This document shows positions 6,911 to 15,511 of a DNA stretch of 29,570 nt, one piece after another (the first letter of the stretch is position 1; the number at the start of each line of letters is the position of its first letter). The stretch comes from a virus: positions 1 through 29,570 of IMG/VR virus record IMGVR_UViG_3300007351_000044; one strand, written 5' to 3'. The position numbers and the translations under genes were made by a program. Under the pieces are notes generated by a model. It was not told the DNA's origin and did no database searches. It saw only the letters and a list, made by a program, of their open reading frames with translations.

Positions 6911-7375
6911 ATGCAAGGAATTACAAAAGAGCAAGCAGCCTACGCAGCTGGGATTATTGATGGTGAAGGTTGTGTAAGTGGTGACAGAACTCAGAATCTA
7001 CCTACGATTTCAGTGCGGTTGAAGATGACAAAACCTGAAGTTGTAGATTGGATTCATGCTCTGTTTGGAGGACATAAATATGAAACCAGTTCTCCTCACG
7101 GACCTATGTATAACTGGGTGATTACTCCAGGATCTGGCCTACGTCAGTTCTGTGAGACTATTAGCCCTTTTATGATTCTCAAGAAGCAGCAAGCTGATAT
7201 TGCTATAATGTTCGCTAAGCTTACTGGCAATGGTCAGAAGCTGGATGACAAACAGAAGGTTATGCGATATCGATTAGCTGATTTTCTTAACGATCTCAAC
7301 AAACGGAGGGTGAAGGAGGTGGCTGCACCTCTATCTGAAGATCAGGTCAAAGGGCCTGAGGAGGTGATTCAATGA
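6911..7375 (+). CDS. LAGLIDADG homing endonuclease
   Basis: A 154-residue free-standing endonuclease that would cut a DNA target and spread by repair. AAGGAGG at 6897-6903 precedes ATG 6911. The diagnostic motif is AAGIIDGEG at residues 12-20, a variant of LAGLIDADG with Glu19 as the likely metal-binding acid. WIHALFGGHKYETSSPHGPMYNWVI follows the usual beta-strand layout of this family. Only one motif is present, so it should act as a dimer. It is wedged between a head gene and the capsid gene, and its stop overlaps the capsid ATG. Its codons look more AT-rich than its neighbours, which fits recent entry. No intron boundary is visible, since both flanking genes look complete. Confidence 0.88.
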   Translation: MQGITKEQAAYAAGIIDGEGCVSGDRTQNLPTISVRLKMTKPEVVDWIHALFGGHKYETSSPHGPMYNWVITPGSGLRQFCETISPFMILKKQQADIAIMFAKLTGNGQKLDDKQKVMRYRLADFLNDLNKRRVKEVAAPLSEDQVKGPEEVIQ

Positions 7376-8259
7376 GTACGACAAGAGGGATGTTCAGTCA
7401 GCTCCTTGCGCCTGGGCTGCTGCAGATCCTGTTCCAAGAGTTAGAACAATGGGATGAGGAATACAGTGCATACTTGCGCGTAGGAACAACCAAGAACGCA
7501 TATGAAGAGGATCAAATCATTGCGGGCTTGGGAGCAATCACGAGCAAGCCTGAAGGCGCACCCATTACCTACAGCGATCCTATTCAGGGTGGTAGCAAGC
7601 GCTATGTACCCGATGGATTTGCCCTAGGATGGCAGATCACTCGAGAAATGCGCGACCATGATCGCTACAATATCATGTCTCGTATTCCTTCTGAGTTCGG
7701 CCGCTCGATGAAAGAAAAAGTGGAGCGCATCGGCATCGCTGTGCTCGACGGTTCTTTCAGCACCATTACTACAGCAGATGGTGTGAGCTTCATCAACGCC
7801 ACACACCCACTGTTGGGGGGTGGCTCATACAGCAATTTGCTCACAGCCACTGACATCAGCGTGACCTCAATTCAAGATATGATCCTGCTCTTTGAGAACA
7901 TGGTTGATGAGCGTGGTCGCAAGATGAAGCTCCCACCCAAGAACCTGTGGATTGCTCCTGAGCAGCAGTTTATCACTGCTCGTACCTTGCAATCTCACAT
8001 GGACCCTGAAAGCGGCGAGCGTTCGATCAACCCTGTTTATGGTCGCCTTGAGCCACATGTCCTGCACTACAAGGCCAGCACAACTAGCTGGCACGTCTCA
8101 GCGGGCGATCGCTATAACTACACCCGCTTTTTGTGGGATGTCAAGCCCGAGATGGACGCCGAGGACGACTTCGAGACCAAGGGTACGAAGCATAGTATCT
8201 ACTTTCGCTGCGTTGCTGGAGTAACAGACTGGCGAGGGTGGACAGGGAGTAATCCGTAA
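7372..8259 (+). CDS. major capsid protein
   Basis: A 295-residue protein that would form the head shell. The start is ATG 7372, overlapping the endonuclease stop, with a GGAGGTG ribosome binding site inside the endonuclease end. It begins with a helix (FSQLLAPGLLQILFQELEQWDEEY), then GAPITYSDPIQGGSKRYVPDGFALGWQITREMRDHD. The central ATHPLLGGGSYSN and MKLPPKNLWIAPEQQ and the final FLWDVKPEMDAEDDFETKG fit the major head proteins of the Mu gpT-like/HK97-fold class. Position after the scaffold and before surface proteins supports this. A hairpin follows the stop. I could not check the fold. Confidence 0.8.
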   Translation: MSTTRGMFSQLLAPGLLQILFQELEQWDEEYSAYLRVGTTKNAYEEDQIIAGLGAITSKPEGAPITYSDPIQGGSKRYVPDGFALGWQITREMRDHDRYNIMSRIPSEFGRSMKEKVERIGIAVLDGSFSTITTADGVSFINATHPLLGGGSYSNLLTATDISVTSIQDMILLFENMVDERGRKMKLPPKNLWIAPEQQFITARTLQSHMDPESGERSINPVYGRLEPHVLHYKASTTSWHVSAGDRYNYTRFLWDVKPEMDAEDDFETKGTKHSIYFRCVAGVTDWRGWTGSNP

Positions 8260-8268
8260 CCTAAGTCT

Positions 8269-8290
8269 GGGCCCTCTCTCATGAGGGCCT
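8269..8290 (+). terminator. GC-rich hairpin after the capsid gene
   Basis: GGCCCTC (8270-8276) and GAGGGCC (8283-8289) form a perfect seven-pair stem with a six-base loop, and a G-U pair can extend it. It lies nine bases after the capsid stop in the longest gene gap of the plus arm. No T run follows it, so it is more likely a leaky terminator, an RNA-processing site or an mRNA stabiliser than a full intrinsic terminator. Confidence 0.4.
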
Positions 8291-8306
8291 GGTCATCTGA
8301 CTGGAC

Positions 8307-8324
8307 AAAGGAGAAACTACTGTG
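8307..8324 (+). promoter_or_regulatory. ribosome binding site and GTG start, repeated module copy 2
   Basis: AAAGGAGAAACTACTGTG contains the Shine-Dalgarno sequence and GTG start of the beta-helix gene. It repeats the module at 6316-6332 with one inserted A. It lies just downstream of the post-capsid hairpin. Confidence 0.7.
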
Positions 8325-9251
8325 ACCGATTTTAACAATGGACTAAGCTCATACGGCTTCCCACTCGTAGGAAGTGGGCCCTACATCACCACCGGCAAGG
8401 TGTGGTTTGTGCACGGCCCTCAAGGCACAGGCATCGGAGTCGATGCCAACGGCCGAGGCACCAACGCTAAACGACCCTTCGCCACGATCGAATACGCTCT
8501 TGGCAAGGCCCAGGCCTCTAAAGGCGACATCATCTTCGTAATGCCAGGCCACGTAGAGACTATCAGCGCGGCCGGTGGCGTTACTGTAGATGTGGCTGGC
8601 GTCTCGATTATTGGTCTGGGTCGAGGCTCTAATCGACCACAGATCAATTTTACAGCTACTGCAGCCACAATGCCAGTGTCTGCTGCTGGCGTCCACCTCG
8701 AGAATCTGCGTTTCACTAACGGCATCGACGAGGTCGTGAATGCTCTACCCATTACTGGTGATGATGTCACCCTGTTGAACTGTCAGTATCGTGATGTCAC
8801 AGGCATCGGGGTCAACCCTATCTTGGCAACAGGGGCCGATCGCCTCAAAATCATCGGCCTCGAGTACCTGGGTGACCGATCTGCCGACTCCAACGATGCA
8901 GCTATTCAACTAGCTGGCTGTGTAGGTGTGCAGATCGCACACAGTCATATCTCAGTGCGGGCAGCCACAGCAGCTATCGAGTGTATTACCACTCTCTCGA
9001 GCCAAGTCTACATCCACGACTGCACTATCGACCTCGGTACTGATGGTAGCAACGTAGCCATTTTAGACACGATTACCGGTTCACTAGGCATTATGGGCCC
9101 CAATCTCATGCTCAGCCTAGTCGACGACGGTGCCAATGTCACCGAGGCCATTACCGGAGCTACCTTCCGTGTTGTGGATCCTGTTTATGTTGTGAACGCA
9201 GCCAACCAGAAGGGTCTGTTGATCAACTGGACTCCCGTAGCCGACTCCTAG
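8322..9251 (+). CDS. right-handed beta-helix virion surface protein
   Basis: A 309-residue protein with start GTG 8322. After DANGRGTNAKRPFATIEYAL, a segment typical of pectate-lyase-like proteins, there are repeated short strands ending in turns (GVSIIGLGRGSNRPQINF, GVHLENLRFTNGI, DVTLLNCQYRDVTG, RLKIIGLEYLGDRS, GVQIAHSHISVR, VYIHDCTIDLGTDG). These are about 20-25 residues apart, as in parallel beta-helices. Such folds occur in phage tailspikes and head fibres. No catalytic pair can be assigned. Position directly after the capsid gene favours a head surface fibre or decoration role. A tailspike remains possible because no other tailspike is visible. Confidence 0.7.
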   Translation: MTDFNNGLSSYGFPLVGSGPYITTGKVWFVHGPQGTGIGVDANGRGTNAKRPFATIEYALGKAQASKGDIIFVMPGHVETISAAGGVTVDVAGVSIIGLGRGSNRPQINFTATAATMPVSAAGVHLENLRFTNGIDEVVNALPITGDDVTLLNCQYRDVTGIGVNPILATGADRLKIIGLEYLGDRSADSNDAAIQLAGCVGVQIAHSHISVRAATAAIECITTLSSQVYIHDCTIDLGTDGSNVAILDTITGSLGIMGPNLMLSLVDDGANVTEAITGATFRVVDPVYVVNAANQKGLLINWTPVADS

Positions 9252-9260
9252 GAGGTTCAA

Positions 9261-9554
9261 ATGCCGGTCGATATCTCAGGTACTATCTGGGAGCTATTCC
9301 CTATTGATGTGGGAGACGACATCCATCCAGATGCCTGGGTGTTTATCGACCACATTACTTTTATGAACTACCTCAACCCAGAACATCGTGTGTTCATTAC
9401 AGACACACGAACTGGAGAGCGTGGTGTGTTCGACGTGCGGGGGAGCGAAGACTTTTCGCCCGTCACGATTCCGTTTTGTGGCAAACCTGTGTGGGGTCTG
9501 CGCTTGCACCAGCTCGACAGCGGGCTGGTGCAGGTGCATCTCTCAACGACATGA
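9261..9554 (+). CDS. hypothetical protein, 97 aa
   Basis: Not recognised. It has TAGGAGG just before ATG 9261. The sequence is acidic with many short strands and aromatics (HPDAWVFIDHITFMNYLNPE, HRVFITDTRTGERGVFDV, and a C-terminal GLVQVHLSTT) and has no membrane segment. It is a likely small structural or head-tail protein by position between capsid and adaptor genes. Its stop overlaps the next ATG (ATGA at 9551-9554). Confidence 0.6.
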   Translation: MPVDISGTIWELFPIDVGDDIHPDAWVFIDHITFMNYLNPEHRVFITDTRTGERGVFDVRGSEDFSPVTIPFCGKPVWGLRLHQLDSGLVQVHLSTT

Positions 9555-9811
9555 ACCCTCGTAACAATCTCTTCGACCAGCAATGGACCGTCTGCCAACG
9601 CTGCGGCAAACGCTACCCTATGTCGATGCTCCAGATGCAGGAGGGCTCACTACGGTGTGTGCGCTCCTGCATCGTTAGTCTTGAGATCAAGCGACGTAGC
9701 TCTGTTATAGCTAGAGTGCTAAGTGATCAAGCTACTCAAACTGAAGGCATGGACTGGAGGTGGGTTGATAAGGCTTGGGATCAGGGGCAGTGGGAGGAGG
9801 AGATCTTTTAA
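9551..9811 (+). CDS. small zinc-ribbon-like protein
   Basis: An 86-residue protein starting at ATG 9551 by overlap with the previous stop. It has two cysteine groups near the N-terminus, CQRC (residues 15-18) and CVRSC (about 36-40). They are about 18 residues apart and look like a four-cysteine zinc site. The C-terminus is charged, with several Trp (GMDWRWVDKAWDQGQWEEE). It is not assigned to a family. Its position just before the adaptor gene is where small head-completion proteins are found in other phages. Confidence 0.6.
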   Translation: MNPRNNLFDQQWTVCQRCGKRYPMSMLQMQEGSLRCVRSCIVSLEIKRRSSVIARVLSDQATQTEGMDWRWVDKAWDQGQWEEEIF

Positions 9812-10555
9812 GTGCCAACGTTAGGTGATATTGCTAGTACTGTATCAGAAGACATGCTCAGCGACTCTGAGGGTCTTTATGAGCAGTGCTTAAAGTTCGC
9901 CAAGAAGGTTTATTTGAGCTACTGCGGCCGAGTGCCTTTCATCGGCCTTCAGAGCGTGTCTGGAGACATAGCCACCGTAGCTGATCAACAGGCCTACACC
10001 CTCGAAGATGCTCTCGACACAGGCCTCACAGATTTAGCTGGCATCATCTCCATTCAAATTACCGACAGCGGAGGCAACAAACGCAAGCTTCGCCGCAGCC
10101 ATCAACGTGTCTTTGAGATGATCGGCACCAGCCCAACAGGCGTACCGTCAACCTACACTCGCTGGAACAACGTCATTCGTTTTCTCCCTATTCCAGATAG
10201 TGCTGCCTACACCTTTCGACTACTCTACTGGACCTACCCAACCATCGATGATGCAGATCTCGCGGCCACTGAGCTAGCCACCCCTCGAGAGTGGCAAGAG
10301 CTCTTTGAGTGGGAGACCCTTTATCGTATGTACTCAGGGCCGCTCGATCAACCTGACAGAGCAGCTGCTCTGGTCCAACCTGGGATGATGCCCCGTCAAT
10401 CGTGGACCAAAAAGGTTGAAGGCTACGACGTTGGGATCATCACTCGGCTACGCAATGAGCTCCTCCAAACCGAACAGGGCCGCGAGGCCATCGATGAAGA
10501 ATTCAGCGTGAACCCCATCCGTGGGTCTTACACTCAGCAAAGGTACACCTGGTAG
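9812..10555 (+). CDS. head-tail adaptor (T7 gp11 / P22 gp4-like)
   Basis: A 247-residue protein starting at GTG 9812, which abuts the previous stop and has GGAGGAGGAG ahead of it. It has a helical N-terminus (GDIASTVSEDMLSDSEGLYEQCLKFAKKVYL), a beta centre with RWNNVIRFLPIPDSAAYTFRLLYWTYPTI, then a helical end (PREWQELFEWETLYRMY). This layout and the FRLLYWTYP element are typical of adaptors that ring the portal and join it to a short tail. Position immediately before the nozzle-like gene supports this. The assignment is by pattern and order only. Confidence 0.65.
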   Translation: MPTLGDIASTVSEDMLSDSEGLYEQCLKFAKKVYLSYCGRVPFIGLQSVSGDIATVADQQAYTLEDALDTGLTDLAGIISIQITDSGGNKRKLRRSHQRVFEMIGTSPTGVPSTYTRWNNVIRFLPIPDSAAYTFRLLYWTYPTIDDADLAATELATPREWQELFEWETLYRMYSGPLDQPDRAAALVQPGMMPRQSWTKKVEGYDVGIITRLRNELLQTEQGREAIDEEFSVNPIRGSYTQQRYTW

Positions 10556-12180
10556 TGAAATCATACTTACCAGTTGAGATCAGGCCCATAGGTGGCATCA
10601 ACGCTGATCGAGCTCCCGTAGCTCTTGAAAGCTACGAGAGCCCTCTCTCCATCAACTGGCTCTTTGAGCGAGGTGTAGCTCGAGTCCGCCCTCATCTAGT
10701 ACTTGACCGTGTGTGGGCCCTTAACGGTGTTGTGTTCGCTAAAAGCCACATCATAGATCGTGGTGCCACCTACCCTCAAGAGCCCTACGTAGTATTCGTA
10801 CGTCCTTCATCTCTCTACAAATGGAATCCGTATGATGGTACACCCCTGCAAGAAGTGACAGGCGCAGGTGTTTCGTTCACTACCACGCCGGCTTTCAATA
10901 TGACTCTAATTAACGGCCAGGTCGTGGTAGGTAATCATGTAGCAGGCATGATCCATTGGGCCATTGGTGGCACGACCTACACTATAGAGACTGACGCTCA
11001 GTACAGATACTTCACAGGGCTTAACTCAAGAGTGGTAGGAGCCTTTCGTATTGAAGGAGGCAACCAAGATCCACGAGAGATTGGCTGGAGTGTAGCTGGC
11101 GACATCACTGATTGGACCTCAGCTGGAGCTGGAGCAGCCACATTGAGTGATTTGGCCGACAGTATTAGTGGGCTTAAAACTGTCGATAATCGTGTGGTTG
11201 TTCTACGTAACGAAGGCTACAGTTTTGGTTCACAGACAGGGCAATCGACTCCGGCCTTCAGGTTTGAAACACCCATTCGCAAGGGCATAGGCTTCCCTTA
11301 TCCACAGACCATCGAGGAATACAACAACTCAATTTTCGGTGTTGGCAGAGAGGATGTGTACGAGCTCACCCTTAGTAAGGGCTTCATGCCTATTGGGACC
11401 AAGATTCGTCGTCTGTTGATGCCTCACCTAGCTAGAGGCATTAGCTATCAGGGGCTCATCGTACGTGGCGACCGTGGAGCCTTGCCAGGTGCTACTCAAT
11501 CAAGTGCTGACAGCGACTTCGTGCCCCGTCTGCGTTACCACTTAGTGCCCACGGCCTTCGCCGAAGATATCGCATTCGATGCTACATATGCTCAAGCTCC
11601 TCATTTCTCATACGACCTAGGCGAAGGCACGTGGGCTGTGCATACTTATAATTTTCCAGACCGAGTGCCTACAGTCTATGAGGGAGTCTCAGCTCCGGCT
11701 CCAGGAGCTCACCAATCGACTAAGCTTTCCTTTCTGCAGCGTAATATCGGTGATCAATACGACTGGTGTGAGGATCTCAACAACGCTGGTGAGGAGCCGG
11801 CCACTTTACGTAGCAAAGTTATTAAAATCGGCGACGGTCAAGCTGATTTTAGACTGCACAATTTGCTTGTGACCTGGGCTCTTGAAGGTGACTACACCCA
11901 ATTCAACATTCGTCAGCTCCCCAAGGTCGAGGTAGCAGTTCGCTGCAAGAGTCGCTACACTACTCGTTATGAAAAACGAGACATAGATTTCGCTCTACTG
12001 GCTCAAGGCGGTTCTCCAGACGACTGGTTCAACAGCTGGTTCTCGATGCAGCTTCGAGGCAATCTGTTTGAGGTCACTGTGACTGTACCAGCCCCTGTTC
12101 GTATGGCCATCGAAGTGATTACTCTCTATGTGAGCGAGGGTGGTCAAACTCAAGCTGGAGTTTCTCGTGACACAGACTGA
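10555..12180 (+). CDS. tail nozzle-like protein (T7 gp12 / P22 gp10-like)
   Basis: A 541-residue protein starting with GTG that overlaps the adaptor stop (TAGTG). The early IRPIGGINADRAPVALESYESPLSINWLFE and repeated short strands (MTLINGQVVVGNHVAGMIHW, DNRVVVLRNEGYSFG, EEYNNSIFGVGREDVYELTL) suggest a beta-propeller, as in the nozzle proteins of T7-like and P22-like tails. The order portal, capsid, adaptor, nozzle, internal proteins matches podoviruses. The C-terminal half has further beta structure. No enzyme motif is seen. It overlaps the next gene by 14 bases. Confidence 0.7.
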   Translation: MKSYLPVEIRPIGGINADRAPVALESYESPLSINWLFERGVARVRPHLVLDRVWALNGVVFAKSHIIDRGATYPQEPYVVFVRPSSLYKWNPYDGTPLQEVTGAGVSFTTTPAFNMTLINGQVVVGNHVAGMIHWAIGGTTYTIETDAQYRYFTGLNSRVVGAFRIEGGNQDPREIGWSVAGDITDWTSAGAGAATLSDLADSISGLKTVDNRVVVLRNEGYSFGSQTGQSTPAFRFETPIRKGIGFPYPQTIEEYNNSIFGVGREDVYELTLSKGFMPIGTKIRRLLMPHLARGISYQGLIVRGDRGALPGATQSSADSDFVPRLRYHLVPTAFAEDIAFDATYAQAPHFSYDLGEGTWAVHTYNFPDRVPTVYEGVSAPAPGAHQSTKLSFLQRNIGDQYDWCEDLNNAGEEPATLRSKVIKIGDGQADFRLHNLLVTWALEGDYTQFNIRQLPKVEVAVRCKSRYTTRYEKRDIDFALLAQGGSPDDWFNSWFSMQLRGNLFEVTVTVPAPVRMAIEVITLYVSEGGQTQAGVSRDTD

Positions 12181-12820
12181 ACTTACTGATAAGGTAGTGC
12201 AGCTAGAGCAGCAGATGCAGAAGCTGCAGCAGCAGACCCTACCTGGGCTTCAAAAGGAGCTCGGCTATCAACAACTACGTTGGAGTGACCTACTTACCAG
12301 CGACAACTACCTACGTACAGAGCGTTTGCCTCCTCAGTTTGATCAAGACGGCAATTTGATTCAACAAGGTGGCAGGGAGGTTATTGACGTGCCAGCGGCT
12401 GAAAGATTTCAACTATTGTCGTCAGTAAGCAGTGTTATTCAAGTAGATGCTGGAGAAGATGCTACTATTGTCAGTGAGAGTGAAGCAGGTGTTCTTATTG
12501 GCATAGCTGTAGTTGTTACAAAATACACAGCTAGTGCAGGTACAGCTGATGTCTCTCTACGAACGAATTTAGATGGAGCTGGCAATCAGGACTTTCAGTT
12601 TGTTTTCGCAGATCGCAAGTGGGGCAAGGTTATTCAAGCTCTTATCAAGGTAGGAGCTGCTCCACAGTCAGGTGATGTAGACGGTCACTCGTTCTACTAT
12701 CCAGTGGGTCTAACTTACGGGACCTCTATTGTAGTTAGCATCAATAGTGGTGTACTAACTACCTTCACTGGAGAGTATGATCTAGCAGCTATTGTCTACA
12801 GAGGAAAGTTGGTGCCATAA
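12167..12820 (+). CDS. possible tail fibre/needle protein
   Basis: A 217-residue protein. GTG 12167 is preferred over GTG 12140 because GGAG at 12157-12160 has six-base spacing. Residues 1-32 form a Gln-rich coiled coil (LTDKVVQLEQQMQKLQQQ), followed by a linker (LRTERLPPQFDQDGNLIQQG) and a beta-rich C-terminal domain. That domain has repeated short strands with Val, Ile and Gly (GVLIGIAVVVTKYTASAGTA, YGTSIVVSINSGVLTTF). A coil followed by a beta domain is typical of trimeric phage fibres and tail needles, and it follows the nozzle-like gene. No family was recognised. Confidence 0.5.
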   Translation: MTQTELTDKVVQLEQQMQKLQQQTLPGLQKELGYQQLRWSDLLTSDNYLRTERLPPQFDQDGNLIQQGGREVIDVPAAERFQLLSSVSSVIQVDAGEDATIVSESEAGVLIGIAVVVTKYTASAGTADVSLRTNLDGAGNQDFQFVFADRKWGKVIQALIKVGAAPQSGDVDGHSFYYPVGLTYGTSIVVSINSGVLTTFTGEYDLAAIVYRGKLVP

Positions 12821-13446
12821 TGCCAGAAACAGTTCCTCCTTTATTTCCTGAGGGCCAGGCAGCTTTTGCCAATTGGCTCTTCAGCAATTTCTTTCCTACG
12901 CAGCAAGGTGGGTTTGGCTTGTTCAATCTGCCTTCTGCTATCAGTCCACAAGCTGCTCAACAAATGCAGCAGCAAGTACCAGGCCTGCAATTTGGAGGCG
13001 TAGGTGGAGCTGGCACCCAAGACATCATGGGGATGCCTTTGTTCCCAGGGATGAACCCTACGCTACAGAATGCTTTCAGCAATTGGCAGCCCTGGGATGC
13101 AGGCACTATGTTTTTGGCCAATTACCTTCAGCAAAACGCTGGTCAACAAGGGCAAGTCAATCCACAGTTGGCTCAGCTAATGCAGTGGGGTGGCACCGGA
13201 GGGCCTGGGCATCAAGCAATGAGCAACATGATGCAGTTTGGGGCTCCTTCGGCTGCAGGTCAAGGAGCAGCCAACCTCAATCAGTTTGGAGTGAGCTCAG
13301 CTGGTAGTGGCCAACCTTTAATGGATCTGGCCTACGGCTCACCAACAGGCGCAGCCCAATACATGATCCCTTTTCTAACCCAAACAGCCAATCGCTACAA
13401 GGCCCCTACAGTGCCTCAGCGTGAGACCAAGCGTAAGGAGACCTAA
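12820..13446 (+). CDS. Gln/Gly-rich virion protein
   Basis: A 208-residue protein whose ATG shares a base with the previous stop (TAATG). It is low complexity, rich in Gln, Gly, Pro and Phe (SPQAAQQMQQQVPGLQFGG, LQQNAGQQGQVNPQLAQLM), with few charges until the basic end (PQRETKRKET). It is not assigned. Position at the head of the internal-protein block and the composition suggest a small internal or ejected protein. The C-terminal basic tail could contact DNA or another internal protein. Confidence 0.55.
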   Translation: MPETVPPLFPEGQAAFANWLFSNFFPTQQGGFGLFNLPSAISPQAAQQMQQQVPGLQFGGVGGAGTQDIMGMPLFPGMNPTLQNAFSNWQPWDAGTMFLANYLQQNAGQQGQVNPQLAQLMQWGGTGGPGHQAMSNMMQFGAPSAAGQGAANLNQFGVSSAGSGQPLMDLAYGSPTGAAQYMIPFLTQTANRYKAPTVPQRETKRKET

Positions 13447-13447
13447 C

Positions 13448-15502
13448 ATGGCTGCTTTTACACCTACGGCCAATTACGATTGGAACACGCACCCGCTGGT
13501 TGCAGCTGCTGGTGGCAAGATCACTGGCCAGCAGATGCAGGATTACTACAGTCAGTATGGCAATACTCCCAACTGGCAGCAAGGTCCTGAAGGCCCTATA
13601 ATCAAATCCGGCAGCGCATCCAAGTTCTTCAACTACACCAATCCTGGGAGCTATACTAGCAACGTAGGTACCACGGCATCAGGCACAGGAGCCTCGGCTT
13701 ATACACCAATAGCTGTTCAACAGGCTGTTCAAGCTGCAGGTTCCAACATGCAGGGAGCCACTCAGATGGGACAGGCTCAGCTTCTGGCTGACCTGTACAG
13801 TGGTACAGGTGTAGCTAATCTAATGAACGCAGCACCATATCAAGCAGGTGCTCCAGGCCCCACGACCACGCCCAATCCTCAGCTACCTACATCGGCCCCA
13901 CCTCGCTCTCGTACAGGAGCTATTTTAGATGGTCAGATTCCTCCAGGCGTGACTACAGCTGCTGTAGGCGGTGGTCTACCTACTAACGCTGTGCCATCTA
14001 TAGCAGCTGGCACCTTCGGTTCGATTGATGACTTCGTCAAATGGTTCAGCGGCCAAGGCCCTCGTCAGTCTGGTGTGCCACCTGGATATAACATGCCAGC
14101 ACCTGTGCTCAATGCCAACAATGAGCTCATGTTTCCAGGCATGGTGGGTAAGACTTTTGGTAACGACCCTCAGTGGTTGAGTGAGCGTGTACAAGCCTCT
14201 ATGCTCATGAAGGGTATGGAGCTGCCTGGAGCTGCTTCACCTGTAATACCACCTCATTTACTAATGCGAGCTGGTCTAGGCCCAGAGAGTGTTCTAGGAG
14301 GCGACTGGTCAGTCAATCAACGTTCCGCCTTGCCTGGCTTCGAGGAATGGATTGCTCAACAACCAGGTGGTGGCATCAACCTTCCAGGAGGCTACTACGG
14401 ACCCGGTGGCCCAGGGAGCACCGGTGGAGGTCCTGGCGGGATACCTCCAACGTCAGTAGACCCTGGAACTCCTGGAGGAGGTATTGGTACGCCTGGGGGT
14501 GGCCAGCCTCCTCCAGGGCAACAGCCTCCACCTGGAGGTGGTCCGGCTCAAACGAATCCTATTACTGGGCAGCCCATTCAACCTGGCCAAAGCTGGATTC
14601 CAGGCACTTCTGAGCAAGCAGCTTCTAGCGTCGACAACTCGCTGGCCTATCTAGGTGGTGATATTGGTTGGCTGCGAGGCATCGCTGAAAACGCAGGCTA
14701 CGCCACCAACGTGAGCGACGCTTGGCAGTCTATGATTGCTGCTCAGCAAGAAAACATCGACCGGGGCTTTGCTGATCTCTCAGAGCGCATGAACGTTGGT
14801 GGCACCAGGTTTGGCACCGATATGGAGAAGCTAGGGTCTGATTACTATGAGCAGACCGCCAAAGACCAGAACGCACTGTTGGGACAGCTCACTATTGCTG
14901 CTCAGGAAGCAGCTCGAGGAAGAGAGCTTTCGGCAGCTCAGGGCCTCGGCCAAATGGGCTATGGAGCTCTTAGCCAGCTGAGTGGTCAAGACTTCCAGGC
15001 CCAACTACAGCAAATGCAGCAAGCCTTTCAAGCTGGACAGAACCTTTTTGGAGCTGGAGCTGGAGCGGCAAATCAACTAGCTGGCCAAGGGGCCCAGGGA
15101 GCTCTTGCACAACTACAAGCAGCCATGCAAGGGGCCCAAGGCATGTTCGGCACCGAAGTTGGTGCAGCTATGGCCGACCCTAACTTTCAGCTAGCTCTTC
15201 AACAATTAGGTCTTCAAGGCGCTAGCTCGTTGAGTGATCTATGGCAACAGAACCTACAAACTGGTCTACAGGTAGGTGGAGCTCAGTATGGTCTACAACA
15301 GGATCAGATTGACAGGCTCTATCAAGAGTGGCTGCGTACTCAGTCAACCTACAACCCCTTGTTGCCTTATATGTATGCTTCAGCAACAGGCTATCCACCT
15401 GTGTTGCCTCAACAGCAAAGTGGCTGGCCACAAGCATTAGGGATGATTGGTGGCATGGGCCTTGGAGGCCTTCTTGGCAACTGGGGAGATATTTTCGGCT
15501 AG
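13448..15502 (+). CDS. internal virion (ejection) protein, Gly/Pro linker
   Basis: A 684-residue protein. ATG 13448 is chosen because AAGGAG at 13435-13440 fits. The earlier in-frame start at 13421 lies inside the previous gene. A Gly/Pro-rich linker spans about residues 316-375 (GPGSTGGGPGGIPPTSV, PGTPGGGIGTPGGG, GQQPPPGGGPAQ), joining an N-terminal part to a helical, Ala/Gln-rich C-terminal part. The C-terminus ends in a glycine-rich hydrophobic segment (ALGMIGGMGLGGLLGNW) that could insert into a membrane. Its place after the nozzle and fibre-like genes fits the T7 gp14-16 region, whose products leave the head and form a channel for DNA entry. No sequence match to a known internal protein is claimed. 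Confidence 0.6.
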   Translation: MAAFTPTANYDWNTHPLVAAAGGKITGQQMQDYYSQYGNTPNWQQGPEGPIIKSGSASKFFNYTNPGSYTSNVGTTASGTGASAYTPIAVQQAVQAAGSNMQGATQMGQAQLLADLYSGTGVANLMNAAPYQAGAPGPTTTPNPQLPTSAPPRSRTGAILDGQIPPGVTTAAVGGGLPTNAVPSIAAGTFGSIDDFVKWFSGQGPRQSGVPPGYNMPAPVLNANNELMFPGMVGKTFGNDPQWLSERVQASMLMKGMELPGAASPVIPPHLLMRAGLGPESVLGGDWSVNQRSALPGFEEWIAQQPGGGINLPGGYYGPGGPGSTGGGPGGIPPTSVDPGTPGGGIGTPGGGQPPPGQQPPPGGGPAQTNPITGQPIQPGQSWIPGTSEQAASSVDNSLAYLGGDIGWLRGIAENAGYATNVSDAWQSMIAAQQENIDRGFADLSERMNVGGTRFGTDMEKLGSDYYEQTAKDQNALLGQLTIAAQEAARGRELSAAQGLGQMGYGALSQLSGQDFQAQLQQMQQAFQAGQNLFGAGAGAANQLAGQGAQGALAQLQAAMQGAQGMFGTEVGAAMADPNFQLALQQLGLQGASSLSDLWQQNLQTGLQVGGAQYGLQQDQIDRLYQEWLRTQSTYNPLLPYMYASATGYPPVLPQQQSGWPQALGMIGGMGLGGLLGNWGDIFG

Positions 15503-15511
15503 GAGATCAAC

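Noticed and set aside
12167-13446. tail tape-measure or long-tail genes
   Set aside because: The long proteins after the nozzle are Gln/Gly-rich or helical internal proteins without tape-measure repeats, and no tube, sheath or baseplate gene accompanies them.
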